This document shows, one piece after another, positions 1 to 6,270 of a stretch of DNA of 7,927 bases. Below the pieces are notes generated by a model that did not search any database, had not been told where the DNA came from, and was given only the letters and a program-made list of their open reading frames with translations. Both the position numbers and the translations under genes were made by a program. Every line of letters starts with the position of its first letter. The stretch's first letter is position 1. Origin of the DNA: an uncultured Ruminococcus sp. (GTDB lineage: Bacteria > Bacillota > Clostridia > Oscillospirales > Ruminococcaceae); the NCBI GenBank assembly GCA_946540705.1, contig CAMNJD010000330.1, forward strand, positions 1 to 7,927, read 5' to 3'.

Positions 1-720
1 CTGTTCCTGCACGATAACGGTGACGGCAACAAGTATGTCAAGGTCGGATACCATGAGGGGGTTGTCGATGCCGATGTGTGGCTGAGAGTGCAGTATAAGA
101 AAGACGGCAATGTGACATTCTCGACAAAGGGTACTGCGGTAAGTTCTTGGCTGGTCGGTCTGGTAAAGTGTAAAGAGTGCGGTTACGGTGTTCTCGTTGA
201 CAGGCAGTTCCGCAAGCGCAGGAATAAGACTTACAGATACCTCGTTGATAACGGCTACGGTACATACAAGGGCTGTGTCGGCAGAAGCTACCCGATCAGA
301 ATCGACGATCTTGAAGATCTGGTCTTTGAGGAAATGAAAAAACGCCTTGAAACCATTGAGATCGCAAGACGGGATAAGGAATCTGTTGATCCTGAAGCTG
401 AGAGCATCAAGGCGGAGATCATTGAGATTGACGGAGAGATACGCTCCCTTATGGATAAAATGGCTAAGGCTGACGATGTTGTGTTTGCCTATATACAGCA
501 GCGCATCAAGGAGCTTCATGCCAAAAAGACCGATTTGGATCGCCGTCTGCACAACAAGGAGCGTAAGCAGAGGGAGATCGAAAGCAATCCGCTTTCTGAG
601 CCGTTGAGCCTGTGGGATACACTCACGGTGCAGGAAAAGCACGATCTGGCAGAACAGATCATCGAACTGATCTATATCTCGCATAACAGCGAGGAGGTAA
701 ATATTGTATTTGGCGTATAA
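1..720 (+). CDS. Large serine recombinase, C-terminal part (5' end outside window)
   Basis: The reading frame is open from the first base and ends at TAA (718-720), giving 239 residues of a protein that normally has about 500-550. The catalytic serine domain lies upstream of the window. Visible in order: the end of the recombinase DNA-binding domain (HEGVVDADVWLRVQ, residues 19-31), a zinc beta-ribbon region beginning LVKCKECGYG (Cys57, Cys60, then Cys82), and a charged coiled-coil stretch (about residues 100-185) before a short tail. These enzymes integrate and excise phages, ICEs and IMEs by strand exchange between att sites. A usual fourth zinc ligand (Y-x-C) reads YRYL here, so the ribbon may be weakened. 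A GTG at 76 could be mistaken for a start, but homologous sequence continues upstream of it, so this is an internal codon. The family call is firm; activity cannot be judged without the N-terminus. Confidence 0.93.
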   Translation: MFLHDNGDGNKYVKVGYHEGVVDADVWLRVQYKKDGNVTFSTKGTAVSSWLVGLVKCKECGYGVLVDRQFRKRRNKTYRYLVDNGYGTYKGCVGRSYPIRIDDLEDLVFEEMKKRLETIEIARRDKESVDPEAESIKAEIIEIDGEIRSLMDKMAKADDVVFAYIQQRIKELHAKKTDLDRRLHNKERKQREIESNPLSEPLSLWDTLTVQEKHDLAEQIIELIYISHNSEEVNIVFGV

Positions 721-737
721 CCGCCTATTTTTAATCC

Positions 738-1097
738 GTGTGTTGTTCGTTGCTTGAAACAATAGCAGAGCCTGTGGATACCAGAAAAGGGTATTATTCC
801 GAGGATATAGCCGGAACCTTTGGCGTGCCTTTGGAGGAGCATAAGAAACAGACGCAGATAACCGTAGAAAAAGGATATATCAATGTGGCTATGCTCACAG
901 GTGATAAGAAACCTGTGGAAATCGAAGAAGGAGAGCAGTTATCACTGGAGACAGATTCTGCTTCTTCCCAATCCCCTGTCATCCCCGCACCAATCATACC
1001 TCAACAAAATGCCGATGCACAGCCAATGGCCGAAGTGCGCCCTGATGAAGATGAACCGGAGGTGTCGGATGGAACAGATAGTATGGAATCACAGTGA
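738..1097 (+). CDS. Uncertain ORF, hypothetical protein with acidic Pro/Gln-rich tail; possibly a 5'-truncated remnant
   Basis: I do not recognise this 119-residue ORF. It begins only 3 bases after an in-frame TAA (732-734), at a GTG with no Shine-Dalgarno sequence, 17 bases after the recombinase stop. The N-terminal half (to about residue 70, with segments such as GYYSEDIAGTFGVPLEEHK and GYINVAMLTGDKKPVEI) has normal protein-like composition. The rest is low-complexity and acidic (SSQSPVIPAPIIPQQ, then DEDEPEVSDGTDS). The poor start suggests either the tail of a longer gene whose front was lost, or translation coupled to the recombinase. Its last 29 bases overlap the next gene, whose RBS lies inside it. 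A same-lineage operon with the recombinase is plausible but unproven. Confidence 0.4.
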   Translation: MCCSLLETIAEPVDTRKGYYSEDIAGTFGVPLEEHKKQTQITVEKGYINVAMLTGDKKPVEIEEGEQLSLETDSASSQSPVIPAPIIPQQNADAQPMAEVRPDEDEPEVSDGTDSMESQ

Positions 1098-1449
1098 CCT
1101 CGGCATCAGCTTTGCTGCATCCTCCGGCAGGATCAATATATTCAAAACCACTTTGAAAGCCCTGGGCTATCCTCCGTACTTCCGTTTTCTGCTTGATACT
1201 GATCATAAGCAGTTCGGGATCGAATGCTGCGGATATGAGTCGGACGGATCGCACACACTTCCTGATGATCACACACAGGAGTATTACACTGTGAATAGTA
1301 AAGACATGGTGAAGTTTATTTATCAGACCTGTGGCTGGGATAGGAAGTTTACATACCGAATCAAGGGGATAGCCATGCCTGATCGCAGGATGGTCGTGTT
1401 TGACCTGAACGCTGCTCTGAAAGTAGCCGAGATTCTACATGGGGAGTGA
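1069..1449 (+). CDS. Small conserved-looking protein of unknown function downstream of the recombinase
   Basis: This ORF encodes 126 residues starting at ATG 1069. The start is chosen because GGAGG (1058-1062) sits exactly 6 bases upstream; the frame is open further upstream but those codons overlap the previous ORF and look random. The body begins SDLGISFAASSGRINIFKTT and contains GYPPYFRFLLD, a Cys pair (IECCGY), a stretch with several His/Asp residues, FIYQTCGWDRKFTYRIKG and a C-terminal VVFDLNAALKVAEIL helix. No transmembrane segment or signal peptide is visible. I cannot name the family. A second, diverged copy of its beginning occurs at 1938-2018, so this is a duplicated gene type on the element. 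Position next to a serine recombinase makes an accessory role (for example in recombination control) conceivable, but that is speculation. Confidence 0.72.
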   Translation: MEQIVWNHSDLGISFAASSGRINIFKTTLKALGYPPYFRFLLDTDHKQFGIECCGYESDGSHTLPDDHTQEYYTVNSKDMVKFIYQTCGWDRKFTYRIKGIAMPDRRMVVFDLNAALKVAEILHGE

Positions 1450-1576
1450 CAGTGTTCACAGCCTTATTATACCACATGGCAAACACTTTTTCAAGATTCT
1501 GCATTATGATATTTTGAGTGCATGTGGTGATCATTCTTTTACGAGGCGGGTACATAAAAACTGAATAGCGAAATGA

Positions 1577-1653
1577 AGCAGCCCACTGGGTAAGCATCCA
1601 AGTTACGATAAATTTCGTAAGGAGGAAAGCTACCTGGTGGGCTGCTGTTTTAT
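1577..1653 (+). terminator. Long hairpin with T-rich tail (AGCCCACTG family, copy 1)
   Basis: AGCAGCCCAC (1577-1586) pairs perfectly with GTGGGCTGCT (1637-1646). The stem continues inward with G-T wobbles (TGGGTA against TACCTG), and an inner hairpin TTACGA/TCGTAA (1603-1608 with 1615-1620) caps it. GTTTTATT follows directly. It lies about 130 bases after the stop at 1449 and could end that transcript. Related hairpins occur at 2019-2054 (right half only) and 3798-3852, so it may also be part of a dispersed repeat. Confidence 0.6.
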
Positions 1654-1937
1654 TATGTAGGTTGAAATGAGCCTTTGTTTGAACATTATCCCCATTCAGC
1701 TCGATAATGAAGCTCATACAGCCCGATAAATTTGAACATTATCCCTATTCAATTTCCGTAAGTGGGTCGAAAAAATTCAGAAATGAACATTATCCCTTTG
1801 AGAAAATGAAAAACTTCAAAAAATTCCCGAAAAAGTTCATTTTTTCCAACTTGAACCTTATCCCCTCGGTATCGGCATCAGTAACCTTACCGCCTCTGAA
1901 AACACTTAACAAATTCCTACATTCTCGTTCATCCAAT

Positions 1938-2018
1938 GCTGATCTTGGAATCAGCTTCTCGGTTGCATATGGACGGATCACTGTATTCAAGACAACTCTA
2001 AAAGCTATTGGCTTATAA
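1938..2018 (+). pseudogene. Truncated second copy of the 1069-1449 gene
   Basis: Translation in this frame gives ADLGISFSVAYGRITVFKTT followed by LKAIGL and a stop, clearly homologous to residues 10-34 of the upstream small protein (SDLGISFAASSGRINIFKTT, LKALGY). Nucleotide identity is only moderate, so this is a diverged paralogue, not a recent duplication. No ATG or RBS lies just upstream, and the reading frame ends after the homologous stretch. Sequence immediately after the stop resembles the right arm of the 1577 hairpin, so the middle and end of the gene plus the left hairpin arm appear to have been deleted. No function is expected. Confidence 0.72.
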
Positions 2019-2054
2019 TTCGTAAGACGGAGACATACCCGGTGGGCTGTTTTT
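2019..2054 (+). repeat. Half copy of the AGCCCACTG hairpin (copy 2)
   Basis: TTCGTAAG, a short A/G-rich stretch, then TACCCGGTGGGCTGTTTTT matches the 3' half of the hairpin at 1614-1650 (TTCGTAAGG, TACCTGGTGGGCTGCTGTTTT). The complementary left arm is missing, so it cannot form the same hairpin. It directly follows the relic gene, paralleling the gene-then-hairpin order of copy 1. Confidence 0.55.
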
Positions 2055-2759
2055 CATTTATCCCTCTGATAAGGGGATATTCTGCCAGAATGAATTTCAA
2101 AAATAGAACTTTATCCCTCGCTCGGAACTATCCCAAAATACCGAATTTTAAGAAGATGGCGTAAAATCGGGACTTTCATTCTCCGCCGATTGCGCAATCC
2201 CTACTGACAAACTTGGAACCTCTTATTTATAAAAGGTGGATTAGTCGCCAAAATAGCGTAAAATCGAGAAAAATTCACATTAAAATTCACCATAGTTTCG
2301 TTACATTTTCGGGTAATATCATTGCATTATCAGGTGTGAACACTTCTAACGCATCGGCGGAGAATATACCTTTTGAGCTGAAGAAGGTCATTGGTATGTA
2401 AATGATTGGTAGTATGTACATAAGAAGTATTGATGTATAAAAGTTGGCGGGTTGATATAAGTGACTGAGTTTCGGTTGCTGATATGAGCTTGCTGATGAA
2501 TGAATGGCTTTGGTTCGCCGATAAGCTTTTATAGACTTGATCAGTTGGCTCGGAAATTCAATATTTCATTTGGCAGTATGGTGCATTGTTTGAGTGCGCT
2601 TATTACTGCCGTTGTCTCTATATTATTTATGTACATAATGGGACACACGGTTTTAGTAGGTTGATATGAGGGAGAGCGTTTCCTGATATGAGTCTGCTCA
2701 AATTGTGTAGAACAGATGTAGTAATAAAAGGTCAATTATTTAAGAAGGATATGTGGTTT
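2055..2759. other. AT-rich intergenic stretch with scattered short repeats, no gene seen
   Basis: About 700 bases hold no ORF with a credible start or protein-like composition. Contents visible: a small TATCCC/GGGATA hairpin (2059-2079), a repeated GCGTAAAATCG (2159 and 2256), and a diverged direct repeat of about 80 bases (2413-2496 and 2628-2702). No tRNA or clear promoter for the following gene was recognised. It reads as decayed mobile-element DNA. Confidence 0.5.
2413..2702 (+). repeat. Diverged direct repeat (~80 bp, two copies)
   Basis: Copy one (2413-2496) and copy two (2628-2702) contain the same ordered blocks. TATGTACATAA (2413 and 2628) is followed by GGTTGATAT-A/G-AG (2450 and 2659), GAG/GCGTTTC, and CTGATATGAG with TGCT close behind (about 2480 and 2683). 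Spacing differs by a few bases between blocks. The second copy ends about 60 bases before the aminotransferase start. Confidence 0.5.
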
Positions 2760-3602
2760 ATGGAAAAGAGAATGATTAGTTTTAGTCCCCCGGATATCAG
2801 TGATCTTGAAATCCAGGAAGTTGCAGAGGCTTTGCGCTCTGGTTGGATCACAACAGGTCCGAGGGTAAAACTGCTGGAACGCAGGCTTGCAGCATATATT
2901 GAGACCGGCGACACCAGCGTTGATACAGAGGATAACAAAGAATACTATTCAAATCGTGTGGTTTGCCTGAATTCGGCTACGGCAGCAGAAGAACTGAACC
3001 TGAGAATTCTCGGTATCAAGCCCGGAGATGAAGTCATTGTTCCGGCATATACATATACTGCAACCGCTTCGGCCGCTGTCCACTGTGGCGCAACTGTGAA
3101 GTTTGTTGACATCCAGAAGGACGGAGATAAAACTACTCACGCTCCTGAGATGGACTATGATAAGCTGGAGTCGGCAATCACAGAGAAGACAAAGGCGATC
3201 ATCCCGGTTGATCTCGGTGGTATCGTCTGTGACTATGATAAGATTTTCGAGATCGTTGAGAGAAATAGAAACCTGTTTACACCTCTTGATGACCACAGTA
3301 ATCCATTAGCTGATTTGAGCAGCCGAATTCAGAAAGCAATGGGTCGTGTGGCTGTTGTTGCAGACTGCGCTCACAGTCTTGGAGCAAGCAGAGTTGTTGG
3401 AGACCAGAAGCTTTACTGTGGAGCGATCGCAGACTTTTCGTCTTTTTCATTCCATGCTGTAAAGAACTTTACTACAGCAGAGGGCGGTGCATCTGCATGG
3501 TGTCTGCCTCAGTCAGTGTATGACAATGGTGTGACCGACGAGAAAATTTATAAGGTCTACCAGCTTTTATCCCTCCACGGTCAGAACAAGGATGGAAGCT
3601 AA
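2760..3602 (+). pseudogene. DegT/DnrJ/EryC1/StrS-family sugar aminotransferase, C-terminally truncated
   Basis: The frame encodes 280 residues where intact members have about 370-430. Family marks: SFSPPDIS (7-14), SGWITTGPR (27-35), the cofactor region NSATAA (71-76), GDEVIVPAYTYTATA (89-103), the pyridine-binding Asp in VVADCAHSLGA (Asp202) and the PLP Schiff-base lysine in SFHAVKNFTTAEGG (Lys235). These PLP enzymes transaminate nucleotide-linked keto-sugars for surface glycans. ATG 2760 is preferred because AAGAAGGA lies 10 bases upstream; ATG 2772 would also fit the family N-terminus. Homology stops at SLHGQNKD, after which the frame ends at once, and a fragment of an unrelated gene begins in another frame. 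The missing C-terminal part completes the active site and dimer, so a working enzyme is unlikely. No other sugar-pathway gene is in the window. Confidence 0.88.
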
Positions 3603-3780
3603 ACATTCTGAAAAACCTGAACAGATGGAGAAAGATTGCAAGAAAGCAATCAAACAGATCAGAGATAATCAGTATGCACTTAAGCTGACCGGATATACAA
3701 CAGTTCTCCGATACGGCGTGGCATTCTTCCAGAAAACTGCATTAATTAAACTTGATCCTGATGATCTCCCAAATGAATAA
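3592..3780 (+). pseudogene. C-terminal fragment of an AAA-ATPase-like / PD-(D/E)XK protein
   Basis: The 62 residues (EAKHSEKPEQMEKDCKKAIK near the start, then RDNQYA, YTTVLRYGVAFFQKTALIKL) resemble the extreme C-terminus of the abundant Clostridia proteins annotated as AAA family ATPase with a PD-(D/E)XK nuclease-like domain (PDDEXK_9), usually about 500-600 residues. The E-A-K at the start would correspond to the final E-x-K strand of the nuclease fold, followed by the A-I-K-Q-I-x-x-x-x-Y-A helix. Everything upstream, including the ATPase, is missing and replaced by the aminotransferase. ATG 3592 is inside that gene in another frame and has no RBS, so translation is doubtful. The family assignment is from remembered motif style and is moderate. 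Confidence 0.62.
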
Positions 3781-3797
3781 ACCCATATAACACACCC

Positions 3798-3852
3798 AGC
3801 CCACTGAGCAACTGCCGAGGAATCTTCGGTACTTGCTTGGTAGGCTTTCTTT
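3798..3852 (+). terminator. 21-bp-stem hairpin with T tail (AGCCCACTG family, copy 3)
   Basis: The arm 3798-3818 (starting AGCCCACTGAG) pairs with 3826-3846 (ending TTGGTAGGCT). There are 19 paired positions including three G-T wobbles and two mismatches, around the 7-base loop GGAATCT. TTCTTT follows. It lies 18 bases after the stop at 3780 and fits an intrinsic terminator for the truncated genes. Its outer stem resembles the 1577 hairpin. Confidence 0.72.
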
Positions 3853-4010
3853 ATGCCTTTCTGCGCTGTTACCATTAGCAACAATAATCAGCCGCTATTT
3901 CCAATCACAAGACCTTCTTTTGCAAAAATTCCTCACAAATCTATTGGCATTCATAGCTCCATGTGCTATAATAAATCCATTATAAGCAAAAGAAAGCCTG
4001 TTGCTAATGG
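3842..4010. repeat. Two crossed inverted repeats around the 3944 promoter
   Basis: AGGCTTTCTTT (3842-3852) is the exact reverse complement of 3989-3999, and CCATTAGCAACA (3872-3883) is the exact reverse complement of 3999-4010. Both right arms are adjacent downstream of the promoter at 3944-3972; the left arms are 19 bases apart upstream of it. The order means the pairs cannot nest in one simple hairpin. A rearranged inverted duplication is the simplest reading. Confidence 0.6.
3944..3972 (+). promoter_or_regulatory. Sigma-A-type promoter upstream of the 4040 ORF
   Basis: TTGGCA (3944-3949), a 17-base spacer, then a perfect TATAAT (3967-3972). Transcription would begin near 3979 and reach the RBS and ATG at 4026-4042 after a leader of about 60 bases. 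The leader can form GTTGC/GCAAC (4000-4014) inside an outer AAGCCT/AGGCTT stem (3994-3999 with 4032-4037) that encloses the RBS. Confidence 0.75.
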
Positions 4011-4130
4011 CAACAATGACATATTGGAGGTAGGCTTATATGAAGCATCTCTCACTCACAAAGCTGTCCGAGACAGTGGTCAGCAAGGGGCGCATACGGT
4101 GGCGTATGCGTCCCGGACTTCCAGATTATT

Positions 4131-4165
4131 CGGGAGCCTCGGGCTCCCGGGGTCAGTCATTTTTT
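4131..4165 (+). terminator. Possible terminator hairpin of the 3944-promoter transcript
   Basis: CGGGAGCC (4131-4138), loop TCG, GGCTCCCG (4142-4149), then a run of six T at 4160-4165. The T run starts 10 bases after the stem, which is further than ideal, so termination may be weak or the hairpin may serve another purpose. Confidence 0.4.
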
Positions 4166-4265
4166 GTCTCCGGAGATTCTGATCTGCACTTTTCCGGGTC
4201 GAATCCCCGAATATCAGAAAAAACTTCTGAAAATCCGCATGTGAACACCCCTGAATCCATCCCCG

Positions 4266-4301
4266 AAAAAACCAAGCGAGCACCGTTTCCGATGCCCGCT
4301 T
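4266..4301 (-). terminator. Intrinsic terminator of the sigma/anti-sigma operon
   Basis: Read on the minus strand: AAGCGGGCATCG, a GAAA tetraloop, CGGTGCTCGCTT (a 12-bp stem with two G-T wobbles), then GGTTTTTT. It begins 31 bases after the stop of the minus-strand gene at 4332. This is a textbook Rho-independent terminator. Confidence 0.9.
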
Positions 4302-4331
4302 GCATTGTATTGTGCGCAAAGATGTGCATTC

Positions 4332-5687
4332 TCACTCCCCGCGGTAGCACTGCACCGTGCCGTCGCTCATGTGATACACGATGAATCCCGGATCGTATAC
4401 CTCCGTCACGGGGGAGCCGATCGGCTCGAGGTCAGCGCTTGCGTGGTCGGGACGTGCGGGTGCCTCAAAGATCAGGCTGTCGCCGCAGACATCCTTGAGA
4501 TAGGTATAACCGAAGGTGTCCTGCGTGAAGTCTGCAATGTCGATTGTGATGTCCCTGCGGTCGGTGAGATCGGGATTGAAGGTCGCAATGAGGATTGCGT
4601 GCTCGTCCTCTTCCGTGCCGATCTGCGCATAAACTCTGTCGCCGCAGAAGATCATTGTGTCAAATCCGCAGTTCTCCAGCGCGACCGTCGTTTCCTTCGT
4701 GTCCATATTGTAGCAGTACAGATTCAGCACTCTGTCAGACTGGGCATCGTCCTCGGGCAGGCGGTAGTAGATGCAGTTGCCGTACACATACCAGCCGCAG
4801 GAGCGCGCATAGTCGCTGAGCACAAATTCAATGCCTTCCTCGGTGATGTGCGCGACCTGATATTGCTCCACGCCGTCGTCCCGGTTCCACATGACCCCGT
4901 AGACACCCGCGTTTCCGTCGGAGAACACCCGGTCGTAGCCGATCATATCCTGATCGCCGCTGACCGCGGTGCCGGTCGCCGTGTCAAAGATCTGCCAGAA
5001 GCTCTGCGCGTGCATACCCTCCCGCGTGAAATAATAGCCCTCGACAAAATACTTTGTGTCGGTCAGCTTTGCCAGCACACTGATGCCCGTGCGGCGTTCG
5101 CGTGCCTTGCCCGTCTCCTGCCATTCGCGGTATTCCGCCGTATTCAGCGGGGTCTTGGTGCCGTCCGCGGCAATGCTGCTGATGACACCGGTCTCGGTAT
5201 CGTATGCGAACATGCCGCTGCCGAAGCTGTCGGCGATGAACAGCTCATCCTTGCCGAGCAAATCGCTTTCGCCGTAATGCGCGGTCTTTTGCAGGGGGAC
5301 ATTCGCCGCGTCCGCATTCAGCGCCGCGGACAGATACGGCGTGAAATACCAGTTGTCGCTGTCGTACATGAAATCCGCGTTTGCGGAATAGTGCAGTGCG
5401 CCGTGCCCGCCGAGGAAATTCTCAGCGGCTGCGCGCTCGGTCTGCTCCATTGCCTGCGATGCTGCACTGCCCGGGACCGTCGTGACAATCGGCTGGCTGT
5501 TCAGATACTTCGCGCCGTAGAACACGGCCACACCGAGCATTGCCGCTGCGGCTGTGCCGGACAAAACCTTCAACATGACTGTATGCTTCATAGTGTGCTC
5601 CCTCCGATGATAGATGCGCTGCTCCGCCTCCGCGTAATACTGCCGGTCGGCATGCTGAATGGCGTGCAGAAGCTCCTGACTCTTCAT
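4332..5687 (-). CDS. Membrane-anchored extracytoplasmic sensor protein, probable anti-sigma factor of the adjacent ECF sigma
   Basis: The protein has 451 residues starting at ATG 5687, which overlaps the sigma stop (ATGA) and has AGGAGG 7 bases upstream. Layout: a short charged cytoplasmic part (1-37, with HAIQHADRQYYAEAEQRIYH), one transmembrane segment (about 38-60, VLSGTAAAAMLGVAVFYGA), then a long outside domain of about 390 residues. The outside domain has repeated short beta-like units such as DNWYFTPYL, DTKYFVEGYYF, GWYVYGNCIYYRL and FIVYHMSDGTVQCY, suggesting a beta-propeller-like, DUF5050-style fold. No zinc-binding HxxxCxxC motif is present. Translational coupling and topology argue that it holds the sigma factor at the membrane and senses an envelope signal. 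The anti-sigma role is inference from context; the N-terminal part is short for a classical anti-sigma domain. A strong terminator follows. Confidence 0.82.
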   Translation of the reverse strand: MKSQELLHAIQHADRQYYAEAEQRIYHRREHTMKHTVMLKVLSGTAAAAMLGVAVFYGAKYLNSQPIVTTVPGSAASQAMEQTERAAAENFLGGHGALHYSANADFMYDSDNWYFTPYLSAALNADAANVPLQKTAHYGESDLLGKDELFIADSFGSGMFAYDTETGVISSIAADGTKTPLNTAEYREWQETGKARERRTGISVLAKLTDTKYFVEGYYFTREGMHAQSFWQIFDTATGTAVSGDQDMIGYDRVFSDGNAGVYGVMWNRDDGVEQYQVAHITEEGIEFVLSDYARSCGWYVYGNCIYYRLPEDDAQSDRVLNLYCYNMDTKETTVALENCGFDTMIFCGDRVYAQIGTEEDEHAILIATFNPDLTDRRDITIDIADFTQDTFGYTYLKDVCGDSLIFEAPARPDHASADLEPIGSPVTEVYDPGFIVYHMSDGTVQCYRGE

Positions 5688-6241
5688 AGTAAGCCCTCCT
5701 TTTTCAGGTATGCGCGCAGCTTTTTGCGCGTCCGCAGCAGTGTGACCTTGACCTTGCTCTCGGAAAGACCGTAGAGGTCTGCGATCTGCTGCACGGGTCG
5801 CTGGTTGCCGTAACGCTGGATGAACACGGACCGCGCCTCGGGCTTTAGCTCAGAAAGGAATCGGTTGACCGCGTCGCGCAGAAGATGCTCTGAGACGATC
5901 TCCTCGACATTCATGCTGTCTGCGGTGATCTCGTCGAGCTCGTCGAGCACCAAAGCCTGCTGCCCGCCGCCGCGCTTTTCTCGCAGCGACTTTTCTCGCC
6001 GGTTATAGCAGATGCGCCGCAGCACGGTACAGAGATACGAAAACAGGCTCTCGGGGCGTTCGGGCGGAATCGCATTCCATATACGCATGAGCGTATCCTG
6101 AAAGACCTCCTGCGCATCCTCCTCGCTGCCGAGGATCTGTGCGGCGATATTGCGCCCCGCGCCGCCGTACCTGCGCTCAATGGCGCGCAGTGCGGATTCG
6201 TCGCGCTGCTCCAGCAGTGCAATGATGGCTTCGTCTGTCAC
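5684..6241 (-). CDS. ECF RNA polymerase sigma factor (sigma-70 family)
   Basis: The protein has 185 residues, typical for ECF sigmas. Region 2 spans about residues 10-90, with EEDAQEVFQDTLMRIWNAI (40-58) and FSYLCTVLRRICYNRRE (67-83) forming the core-binding and -10-recognition helices. Region 4 spans about 122-178, with LSELKPEARSVFIQRYGN (129-146) and the helix-turn-helix QQIADLYGLSESKVKVTLLR (151-170). Regions 1 and 3 are absent, as in all ECF factors. The start is GTG (6239-6241, minus), supported by an AGGGAGG about 7 bases upstream. The stop overlaps the next gene by ATGA, a usual sigma/anti-sigma arrangement. A matching ECF-type promoter 50-80 bases upstream suggests it transcribes its own operon. 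The signal and regulon cannot be read from the window. Confidence 0.95.
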   Translation of the reverse strand: MTDEAIIALLEQRDESALRAIERRYGGAGRNIAAQILGSEEDAQEVFQDTLMRIWNAIPPERPESLFSYLCTVLRRICYNRREKSLREKRGGGQQALVLDELDEITADSMNVEEIVSEHLLRDAVNRFLSELKPEARSVFIQRYGNQRPVQQIADLYGLSESKVKVTLLRTRKKLRAYLKKEGLL

Positions 6242-6270
6242 GGTCTTCCCTCCCTTCCGTCATGGGTTTG

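Larger units (their letters stand above)
1681..2118 (+). repeat. Degenerate direct repeats of GAACATTATCCC
   Basis: The motif (T)TGAACATTATCCC occurs at 1681, 1734 and 1785 with spacings of 53 and 51 bases. Weaker versions are at 1853 (GAACCTTATCCC) and 2106 (GAACTTTATCCC). The copies at 1681 and 1734 are followed by near-identical ATTCA, and similar GATAA-containing sequence lies between them. All copies are in the same orientation in AT-rich DNA without a convincing gene. They could be protein-binding iterons, recombinase arm sites or decayed tandem duplications; the sequence alone does not decide. Confidence 0.55.
4040..4384 (+). other. ORF with strong start but unlikely protein; possible 5' gene remnant or structured small transcript
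   Basis: GGAGG (4026-4030) lies 9 bases before ATG 4040, downstream of a good promoter, so translation probably initiates. The first 16 or so residues (MKHLSLTKLSETVVSK) look protein-like. After that the frame runs through two strong hairpins: CGCATAC/GTATGCG (4091-4110, flanked by GGG/CCC) and CGGGAGCC/GGCTCCCG (4131-4149). It then passes through the opposite-strand terminator and into the 3' end of the minus-strand gene. The 114-residue product is therefore not credible as a whole. Possible readings are the 5' scar of a gene replaced at the island edge, or a short RNA of roughly 185 bases ending near the T run at 4160-4165. I recognise no RNA family. Confidence 0.35.

Noticed and set aside
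1577..1650. The hairpin as an integron attC site
   Set aside because: No GTTRRRY-type core sites flank it and no integron integrase is present; the T-rich tail fits a terminator better.
1361..1717. A 118-codon minus-strand ORF
   Set aside because: It overlaps the well-supported 1069-1449 gene and the hairpin, has no RBS, and its translation is not protein-like.
2751..2753. Upstream ATG as the aminotransferase start
   Set aside because: It leaves only one base between the Shine-Dalgarno sequence and the start codon; ATG 2760 has a workable spacing and fits the family N-terminus better.
4305..5774. A 489-codon plus-strand ORF opposite the anti-sigma gene
   Set aside because: It is the antisense shadow of the GC-rich minus-strand gene, has no RBS and has skewed composition rich in Val, Ala, Arg and His. 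The minus-strand frame has the ATGA overlap, RBS, transmembrane segment and terminator.
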